Source: an uncultured Ellagibacter sp.
Lineage (GTDB): Bacteria; Actinomycetota; Coriobacteriia; Coriobacteriales; Eggerthellaceae
DNA length: 12,106 bases
Reading direction: 5' to 3'
NCBI GenBank assembly: GCA_934661105.1
Contig: CAKUIV010000056.1
Span: 1-12,106, forward strand
The notes under the pieces were generated by a model that was given only the letters and a program-made list of their open reading frames with translations, was not told the DNA's origin and searched no databases. Both the position numbers and the translations under genes were made by a program. This document shows positions 6,967 through 12,106 of this stretch, one piece after another; the first letter of the stretch is position 1; the number at the start of each line of letters is the position of its first letter.

Positions 6967-7127
6967 CTCGTGGGGGGGCGAGGCGACGCTTGCGAACCTG
7001 CTTCGCTCATTCGCCGGAGGGAAAACGCCGGGTCTCCCGTAAAAGCCCCATAGCTTGACCTTCTCACTCTCCCGGCCCGTCGTGCGCTCGCGGCTCCATC
7101 CCGCCGACGCATCTGCGCGTTCGGCTC

Positions 7128-7160
7128 GACTTTACCTGGACTTTACAATGACTAGATAGT
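7128..7160 (+). promoter_or_regulatory. Candidate PHO box / promoter upstream of the phosphate transporter
   Basis: Three consecutive 11-base units occur head to tail: GACTTTACCTG (7128-7138), GACTTTACAAT (7139-7149) and GACTAGATAGT (7150-7160). Response regulators of the PhoB/PhoP family bind direct repeats spaced by 11 bases, one helical turn. The location upstream of a PiT transporter, 127 bases before its start, fits such control. TACAAT inside the second unit (7144-7149) could also serve as a -10. The repeats are seen directly; the regulator is inferred. The segment 6967-7127 just upstream holds no recognisable gene. Confidence 0.5.
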
Positions 7161-7241
7161 TCCCATACACGGCCTCTCTACTCTTATCAACGCTCGATGG
7201 GTTCGCATGCCCGCCCAACAACGGCAGAAGCACGGCGGTGC

Positions 7242-7276
7242 GCCCCTCGAGCCCGAAAGAACAACTCGAGAGGGGC
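7242..7276 (+). promoter_or_regulatory. Leader hairpin next to the pit ribosome binding site
   Basis: GCCCCTC (7242-7248) pairs perfectly with GAGGGGC (7270-7276). Three further pairs, GAG (7249-7251) with CTC (7265-7267), are possible across a two-base bulge. The 3' arm contains the AGGGG that forms part of the purine-rich ribosome binding region before the ATG at 7287, so folding could reduce translation. The pairing is visible; regulation is inference. Confidence 0.4.
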
Positions 7277-7286
7277 AGGTCAATCT

Positions 7287-8450
7287 ATGGATCCGGCAAC
7301 ACTGGTCGTGGTCGTGCTCGTCATCGCGACGGCGCTCACGTTCGACTTCACGAACGGCTTTCACGACACGGCGAACGCCATGGCGACGTCCATCGCCACG
7401 GGCGCGCTCAAACCGAAGACCGCGGTCATCGCGGCGGGCACGCTCAACCTGGTGGGCGCGTTTCTGTCGACCGAGGTGGCGAAGACCATCTCGGGCGGCA
7501 TCATCAACGAAGCTCAGGTGACGATCGGACCTGAGTTCATCTTCGCCGGCCTCGTCGGCGCAATACTTTGGAACCTCATCACCTGGCTCGTCGGCCTGCC
7601 GTCGAGCTCCTCGCATGCGCTCTTCGGCGGCCTCGTCGGCGCGGTCATCGTGGGCGCCGGCGTCGAGGGCGTGAACTTCGCCGCGGTGCTCACCAAGGTG
7701 CTCATCCCGGCGCTCATCTCGCCGGTGGTCGCGGGGCTTGCGGCGTTCTGCGCGGTGCGGCTTATCTTCCTCGTGGTGCGCAAGATGGATGAATCGCAGG
7801 TCGTGAGCGGATTCCGCCACGGGCAGACGGTGACCGCGTGCCTCGTCGCCCTTTCCCACGGCACCAACGACGCGCAGAAGACGATGGGAATCATCACGCT
7901 CACGCTCATCGCGGTGGGCGCGCAGCCTTCGGGCACGGGTCCGGAGCTGTGGGTTGTCGCGCTGTGCGGGCTCGCCATCGCGCTCGGCACCTACATGGGC
8001 GGCTGGCGCGTCATCCGCACGCTCGGAAAGGGCCTGACCGAGATCTCGACCCCGCAGGGCTTCGCCGCCGAGGCCGCCTCCGCCACCACGATCCTCGTCT
8101 CCTCCCACATGGGCTTCGCGCTTTCCACCACGCAGGTGTGCTCCGGTTCCATCATCGGATCGGGGCTGGGCAAGAAGGGCAGCGCCGTGAACTGGAGCGT
8201 CGCCGCCCGCATGCTCGTCGCCTGGCTCGTCACCTTCCCGGCGGCCGGCGCCATCGGCGCGATCGCCTGCGCCCTTGCGAAGTGCGGCTTGTGGGGCACC
8301 GTTCTCGTGGCCGTCATCGCGGCTGCGGGAGCGTTCGTCATCTGGCGCCTTTCCAAGCGCAACCCCGTCACCTCGACGAATGTGAACGATCACTCCCAAG
8401 TGAAGATCGGCGCGGCTGCGGCGAAAACCGCGACGCCGATGGCGGCGTAA
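7287..8450 (+). CDS. pit: PiT-family inorganic phosphate transporter
   Basis: This integral membrane protein of 387 residues belongs to the PiT (PHO-4) family, which imports phosphate, often as a metal-phosphate complex, using the proton or sodium gradient. The two family signatures are present: DFTNGFHDTANA (20-31) and SHGTNDAQKTMG (190-201), together with GLPSSSSHAL (103-112). Hydrophobic segments span almost the whole length, about ten helices by eye. The product is shorter than E. coli PitA because it lacks a long central cytoplasmic loop. The frame is open 30 codons upstream, but that extension is arginine-rich; the ATG at 7287 has GGGGCAGGT just upstream and starts directly before the first helix. 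It probably forms an operon with the next two genes. No PhoU-like (DUF47) partner is adjacent. Substrate specificity is inferred from the family. Confidence 0.93.
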   Translation: MDPATLVVVVLVIATALTFDFTNGFHDTANAMATSIATGALKPKTAVIAAGTLNLVGAFLSTEVAKTISGGIINEAQVTIGPEFIFAGLVGAILWNLITWLVGLPSSSSHALFGGLVGAVIVGAGVEGVNFAAVLTKVLIPALISPVVAGLAAFCAVRLIFLVVRKMDESQVVSGFRHGQTVTACLVALSHGTNDAQKTMGIITLTLIAVGAQPSGTGPELWVVALCGLAIALGTYMGGWRVIRTLGKGLTEISTPQGFAAEAASATTILVSSHMGFALSTTQVCSGSIIGSGLGKKGSAVNWSVAARMLVAWLVTFPAAGAIGAIACALAKCGLWGTVLVAVIAAAGAFVIWRLSKRNPVTSTNVNDHSQVKIGAAAAKTATPMAA

Positions 8451-8466
8451 GGAAAGGGCGGATGCC

Positions 8467-8700
8467 ATGATCTCCCAGGAAATCGTAAGTTTCATAACCG
8501 TTCTCGTCGTTGCCATTTGTGTCGCGAGCTCGATTAGCGTACTGTATGCATCGGGGTTGCGCTTGTGGGCGCGGGCCGACGGCGATGTCGAGCGCGACTG
8601 GCGCATCATCACCCGTCTCGGCTCGGCGGTCTGCTTCGCAGCATGCATCGCCATCGTGCTGTTCGCGCTGTGGCTGATGATCCCGCTATTCCATAACTAG
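8467..8700 (+). CDS. Small membrane protein with two predicted helices
   Basis: I do not recognise the family. The 77-residue product has two hydrophobic segments (about 6-30 and 51-73) joined by a short charged loop (RLWARADGDVERDWRIITR), so it should be a helical hairpin in the cytoplasmic membrane. By the positive-inside rule the loop, rich in arginine, is probably cytoplasmic. The start lies 16 bases after the pit stop, with AAAGGGCGG upstream, and the stop is 17 bases before uspA, so co-transcription is very likely. Position suggests a partner of the phosphate transporter or of the stress protein, but no motif shows this. Good spacing, a clear ribosome binding site and clean hydrophobic pattern support it as a real gene. 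Confidence 0.8.
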   Translation: MISQEIVSFITVLVVAICVASSISVLYASGLRLWARADGDVERDWRIITRLGSAVCFAACIAIVLFALWLMIPLFHN

Positions 8701-8717
8701 GATGAACGGAGGCCGCC

Positions 8718-9572
8718 ATGGCAAGCATTCTCGTCGGCGTTGATGGAAGCGAGCGCGGAAGGCGCGCTCTCGAATGGGCGGTCGCCCGCGCGGAGCGTAC
8801 GGGCGCGGACGTGACCATGCTCGCGGTGGTGAACTCTTCGGAGGCGAAGAAACTCGGCGCCGAGGCCGAGCTTGTGCACACGTCGGTGAAGGCGGCGCTC
8901 GACGAGGCGATGGGGCGTCTCGCCTCGGAGCATCCCGACGTCGTCGTCGCAGCGAAGCTCGTCGACGGAAAGACGGTCGAGTCGATCGTCGAGGAGGCGG
9001 CGCATCACGACATGGTGGTTTTGGGCTCGCACCATGGCGCATCGATCACCGAGACGTTCGGCGGTGCGAAGGGCCTGCGCGTATCGGTGCAGGTGAAGGT
9101 GCCGACCGTCGTCGTGCCGTGCGATTGGGACGTTTCTGCCGAACGCGCGGGCGTCGTCGTGGGAGTCGGTCCCGACAACGTGAGCGACGATGCGATCGCA
9201 TTCGGCGTCGCCGAGGCGCTCGACGGCGGTGTGCCGCTCAAGCTCGTGTCGGCATGGGGAATCCCCGTGTGGATGGCGCGCCCGTCCGAACAGATCGGCG
9301 ACGGGCTCGAGCGCGCGGGCGAGCAGCGCCAAGCCGAGGTGGACGAGGCCGTGTCGCGCATCAAGGCGGCGAATCCCAAGCTTCAGGTCGAAGGCAAGTC
9401 CGTCGAGGGACCCTCTCCCACGTCGGTGCTCCTGTCCGAATCGGAAGACGCGTCGATGCTTGTCTTGGGCACGCATTCCCGCGCGGCGCTCGGACGGGCG
9501 CTCTTCGGTTCGACGACGCACAGCGTGCTTTTGAACCTTGCGCTGCCGACTGTCATCGTGCCGAAGGCATAA
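8718..9572 (+). CDS. Universal stress protein with two tandem UspA domains
   Basis: The 284-residue cytoplasmic protein contains two UspA domains, about 1-134 and 145-284, as in the tandem Usp proteins common in actinobacteria. Such proteins bind ATP or other nucleotides and are linked to energy or redox stress; the exact role here is unknown. Domain 1 opens with ILVGVDGSERGRRALEWA and has the Asp9 typical of the nucleotide pocket; its glycine loop (GSHHGASITETFGGAKG, 103-119) is degenerate. Domain 2 ends in GTHSRAALGRALFGSTTHSV (251-270), close to the G-2X-G-9X-G-(S/T) motif but with Ser in place of the second Gly. GGAGG lies six bases before the ATG. It is the last gene of the pit operon and is followed by a strong terminator. 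Confidence 0.93.
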   Translation: MASILVGVDGSERGRRALEWAVARAERTGADVTMLAVVNSSEAKKLGAEAELVHTSVKAALDEAMGRLASEHPDVVVAAKLVDGKTVESIVEEAAHHDMVVLGSHHGASITETFGGAKGLRVSVQVKVPTVVVPCDWDVSAERAGVVVGVGPDNVSDDAIAFGVAEALDGGVPLKLVSAWGIPVWMARPSEQIGDGLERAGEQRQAEVDEAVSRIKAANPKLQVEGKSVEGPSPTSVLLSESEDASMLVLGTHSRAALGRALFGSTTHSVLLNLALPTVIVPKA

Positions 9573-9637
9573 GGGAGCGTTCTCGCCTGAGCATTCCGGG
9601 CGTTTCGCCAACTAGCGAACGTCTCTTCCGATCGCCG

Positions 9638-9665
9638 AGGCCCGTGGCGTGTCCGCGGGCCTTTT
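9638..9665 (+). terminator. Intrinsic terminator after uspA
   Basis: AGGCCCGTGG (9638-9647) pairs with CCGCGGGCCT (9653-9662) in a ten-base stem with one G-U pair and a five-base loop (CGTGT), followed by a T tract (9662-9665). It lies 66 bases after the uspA stop and should end the pit operon. The reverse strand has no matching U tract, so it works in one direction. Confidence 0.8.
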
Positions 9666-9742
9666 CCATGTTCGAGGCCCGCGCCCGCCACTTGCGCGGA
9701 AATGCGCGCGTGCGAACACGTTGGAAACATACTCGGGTGCGA

Positions 9743-9767
9743 AGTGTAGGATAATTGCCCCTACACT
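9743..9767 (+). promoter_or_regulatory. Palindromic operator candidate overlapping the hydratase promoter
   Basis: AGTGTAGG (9743-9750) and CCTACACT (9760-9767) form a perfect inverted repeat around a nine-base spacer. The spacer and left arm include GATAAT (9750-9755) and TAGGAT (9747-9752), both usable as a -10. TTGGAA at 9721-9726 is a possible -35 but at a long spacing (20 bases to TAGGAT). A dimeric repressor bound here would block the promoter of the hydratase gene, whose start is 45 bases downstream. Confidence 0.5.
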
Positions 9768-9777
9768 GTTCGCGAGG

Positions 9778-9793
9778 CCGGCCGCGGGGCCGG
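9778..9793 (+). promoter_or_regulatory. GC hairpin in the hydratase leader
   Basis: CCGGCC (9778-9783), loop GCGG, GGCCGG (9788-9793): a perfect six-base GC stem lying between the palindrome at 9743-9767 and the ribosome binding site GAGGGG (9801-9806). No T tract follows, so it is not a simple terminator. It may stabilise the transcript 5' end; a chance fold in GC-rich DNA is also possible. Confidence 0.3.
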
Positions 9794-9811
9794 ATGAGAT
9801 GAGGGGTTTCC

Positions 9812-12103
9812 ATGATCAAGCTGTACGACGGCGGCGTGTTTTTGCGTGACGGGTCGGAAATCGTTCCCGAAGAGGAAGCGGCGGTGCGCGGCATCGCGCA
9901 GACTCCCGACGAGGCGCGCCGGGGCACGATCGCGTACTCCATCCTGCAAGCGCACAACACCTCCGGCGACCCGGAGGCGCTCAAGATCCGCTTCGACGCC
10001 ATGGCCAGCCACGACATCACCTTCGTCGGCATCATTCAAACGGCGCGCGCGTCCGGCATGACCGAGTTCCCGCTGCCCTACGTGCTCACCAACTGCCACA
10101 ACTCGCTGTGCGCGGTGGGCGGCACCATCAACGAGGACGACCACGTGTTCGGCCTTTCCGCCGCGAAGAAGTACGGCGGCATCTTCGTGCCCCCGCACAT
10201 CGCCGTGATCCACTCGTTCATGCGCGAGAACTTCGCCGGCTGCGGCAAGATGATCCTGGGTTCCGACTCCCACACTCGCTACGGCGCGCTCGGCACGATG
10301 GCCATCGGCGAAGGTGGCGGCGAGCTCGCCAAGCAGCTTCTGCGCGACACCTACGACGTGGCGTACCCGGGCGTCGTGGCCATCTATCTGGAAGGCGCGC
10401 CGCGACCGGGCGTCGGCCCGCACGACGTGGCGCTCGCGATCATCCGCGAGGTGTTCGCGTGCGGCTACGTGAAGAACAAGGTGATGGAGTTCGTCGGCCC
10501 CGGCATCGCGTCCATGACGACCGACTTCCGAAACGGCATCGACGTCATGACCACCGAGACCACGTGCCTCTCCTCCATCTGGGCGACCGACGAGGACACC
10601 CGCGCGTTCCTTGCCGCCCACGGGCGCGGTGAGGACTACAAGAAGCTCGCTCCCGGTAACGTCGCCTACTACGACGGGTGCGTGCGCGTGAACCTGTCGG
10701 AGATCCTCCCGATGATCGCGCTGCCGTTCCATCCCTCGAACGGCTACACGATCGCCGAGCTCAACGAGAATCTGGAGGATATCCTGCACGAGGTGGAAGT
10801 CGAGGCCTCGCGCATCGGCGACGGGCGCGTGGGGCTTTCGCTCCTCGACAAGATCGAAGACGGGCGCCTTCGCGTGCAGCAGGGCGTGATCGCGGGCTGC
10901 TCGGGCGGCAACTACGACAACGTCGTGGCGGCGGCGCGGGCGCTCAAGGGCAAGGACACCGGCAACGGCGAGTTCTCGCTGTCGGTCTACCCCACGAGCC
11001 AGCCGGTGGCGCTCGAGCTCACGCGCCGCGGCTACCTCTACGACCTCATGGAGGCGGGCGCGGTGGTGCGCACGGCGTTCTGCGGCCCGTGCTTCGGCGC
11101 CGGCGACACGCCCGCGAACAACGGCCTTTCCATCCGCCATACCACGCGCAACTTCCCCAACCGCGAGGGGTCGAAGCCGGGCGCGGGGCAGCTTTCGGCC
11201 GTCGCCCTTATGGACGCGCGCTCGATCGCGGCCACGGCGGCCGCGGGCGGCATCTTGACCCCCGCGACCGACCTTCCGCCCGAGACATGGGACGAGTCGT
11301 GCGAGTACACCTTCGACAGCGCGCCGTACGACAAGCGCGTGTACTGGGGTTTCGGACGCGCGCAGGCCGACACCGAACTCGTCGAGGGTCCCAACATCAA
11401 GCCGTGGCCTGAAATGGAGCCGCTCGGCGAGAACATCCTTTTGAAGGTGTGCTCGAAGATCATGGACCCGGTGACCACCACCGACGAGCTCATCCCCTCG
11501 GGCGAGACGAGCTCGTACCGCTCCAACCCGCTCGGCCTGGCCGAGTTCACGCTTTCGCGCCGCGACCCGGAATACGTGGGGCGCAGCAAGGAAGTTGCCG
11601 CCATCGAGCGCCGCCGCGTCGCGGGCGAGGCGCTCGGTGAGGCCGACCCGGCGCTTGCGGGCGTGTTCGAGGCGCTCGGACGCGCGGGCGTTTCCGCCAG
11701 CGCCGACGCGGTGGAGTACGGCAGCATGATCTACGCCAATAAGCCCGGCGACGGCAGCGCGCGCGAGCAGGCGGCGAGCTGCCAGCGCGTGATCGGCGGG
11801 CTCGCGAACATCGTGCGCGAGTACGCCACGAAGCGCTACCGCTCGAACGTGATGAACTGGGGCATGGTGCCCTTCCAACTGGAGGGCGAGCCGCCCTTCG
11901 AGGTGGGCGACTACGTGTACGTGCCAGGCATCCGCGAAGCGCTTGGGCGCGACCTTTCCGACATCCCCGCGTGGGTCGTCACGGCATCGGGCGAGGTGCG
12001 CGAGATGACGCTCTTCGTGGCGGATATGACGGCCGAAGAACGTGAAATCGTGCGCGCGGGCTGCCTTATCAACTATAATCGTGCGCGCAACGCGCGCGAG
12101 TAG
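9812..12103 (+). CDS. Aconitase-superfamily hydratase (YbhJ-like), complete
   Basis: The 763-residue cytoplasmic protein belongs to the aconitase / isopropylmalate isomerase superfamily, iron-sulfur enzymes that dehydrate and rehydrate hydroxy acids. The three cluster cysteines can be placed: Cys363 in VIAGCSGGN (where aconitase has a C-T-N-S type motif) and Cys424 and Cys427 in AFCGPCFGAGD. SDSHT (151-155) and TTRNFPNREGS (444-454) match substrate-binding blocks. Residues past about 480 hold the linker and the swivelling C-terminal domain. The opening MIKLYDGGVF and the overall length resemble the putative hydratase YbhJ of E. coli rather than classical AcnA (about 890 residues) or AcnB. The ATG has GAGGGG five bases upstream. 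The gene appears to be single, with its own promoter region. Substrate is unknown: citrate/isocitrate is possible, but the altered C-S-G-G motif leaves another hydroxy acid open. Confidence 0.9.
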   Translation: MIKLYDGGVFLRDGSEIVPEEEAAVRGIAQTPDEARRGTIAYSILQAHNTSGDPEALKIRFDAMASHDITFVGIIQTARASGMTEFPLPYVLTNCHNSLCAVGGTINEDDHVFGLSAAKKYGGIFVPPHIAVIHSFMRENFAGCGKMILGSDSHTRYGALGTMAIGEGGGELAKQLLRDTYDVAYPGVVAIYLEGAPRPGVGPHDVALAIIREVFACGYVKNKVMEFVGPGIASMTTDFRNGIDVMTTETTCLSSIWATDEDTRAFLAAHGRGEDYKKLAPGNVAYYDGCVRVNLSEILPMIALPFHPSNGYTIAELNENLEDILHEVEVEASRIGDGRVGLSLLDKIEDGRLRVQQGVIAGCSGGNYDNVVAAARALKGKDTGNGEFSLSVYPTSQPVALELTRRGYLYDLMEAGAVVRTAFCGPCFGAGDTPANNGLSIRHTTRNFPNREGSKPGAGQLSAVALMDARSIAATAAAGGILTPATDLPPETWDESCEYTFDSAPYDKRVYWGFGRAQADTELVEGPNIKPWPEMEPLGENILLKVCSKIMDPVTTTDELIPSGETSSYRSNPLGLAEFTLSRRDPEYVGRSKEVAAIERRRVAGEALGEADPALAGVFEALGRAGVSASADAVEYGSMIYANKPGDGSAREQAASCQRVIGGLANIVREYATKRYRSNVMNWGMVPFQLEGEPPFEVGDYVYVPGIREALGRDLSDIPAWVVTASGEVREMTLFVADMTAEEREIVRAGCLINYNRARNARE

Positions 12104-12106
12104 CGC

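Noticed and set aside
6971..6977. Run of seven G residues as a phase-variation tract
   Set aside because: It lies outside any supported gene or promoter, so slippage would have no visible effect.
7152..8654. Long minus-strand frame opposite pit
   Set aside because: Its Arg/Asp/His-rich low-complexity sequence has no domain, and the sense strand has the PiT signatures.
9761..11878. Long minus-strand frame opposite the hydratase
   Set aside because: It is the antisense shadow of a GC-rich gene: composition is dominated by Arg, His, Ala and Val with no domain, and the plus strand encodes a clear hydratase.

Overview
The window is GC-rich throughout. Its gene content (a type I-C CRISPR-Cas locus, a PiT phosphate transporter, a tandem universal stress protein, a YbhJ-like aconitase-family hydratase) suggests a high-GC anaerobic gut actinobacterium of the Coriobacteriia, most like Eggerthella, Gordonibacter or a relative. 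That placement is inferred from recognised protein families and base composition, not from a database search.

Left half (1-6104, minus strand): a type I-C CRISPR-Cas operon read right to left as cas3, cas5c, cas8c, cas7c, cas4. Cas4 runs off the left edge, so cas1, cas2 and the CRISPR array, which normally follow, should lie beyond position 1. The genes are tightly packed: cas5c and cas8c overlap by ATGA, and cas7c and cas4 are 8 bases apart. All starts chosen have good ribosome binding sites. The 3' end of cas8c contains an in-frame ATG with its own Shine-Dalgarno, a good candidate start for the separately translated small subunit Cas11c. Cas5c would process pre-crRNA, Cas5c/Cas8c/Cas7c/Cas11c would form Cascade, Cas3 would unwind and degrade the target, and Cas4 would help spacer acquisition.

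Middle (6105-7286): a divergent promoter region, a small acidic protein of unknown function (6290-6499) transcribed away from cas3, then about 790 bases without a convincing gene. That stretch holds a weak terminator, a cluster of at least six copies of a 24-base repeat in both orientations, three 11-base tandem units resembling a PHO box, and a leader hairpin next to the phosphate transporter's ribosome binding site. In the repeat cluster the outer and inner inverted pairs share exactly the same centre. This is the most unusual structure in the window.

Right half (7287-12103, plus strand): a probable three-gene operon (PiT transporter, two-helix membrane protein, tandem UspA) ends at a strong intrinsic terminator (9638-9665). 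A perfect 8+8 palindrome overlapping a -10-like element and a GC hairpin precede a complete aconitase-superfamily hydratase, which ends three bases before the window edge.
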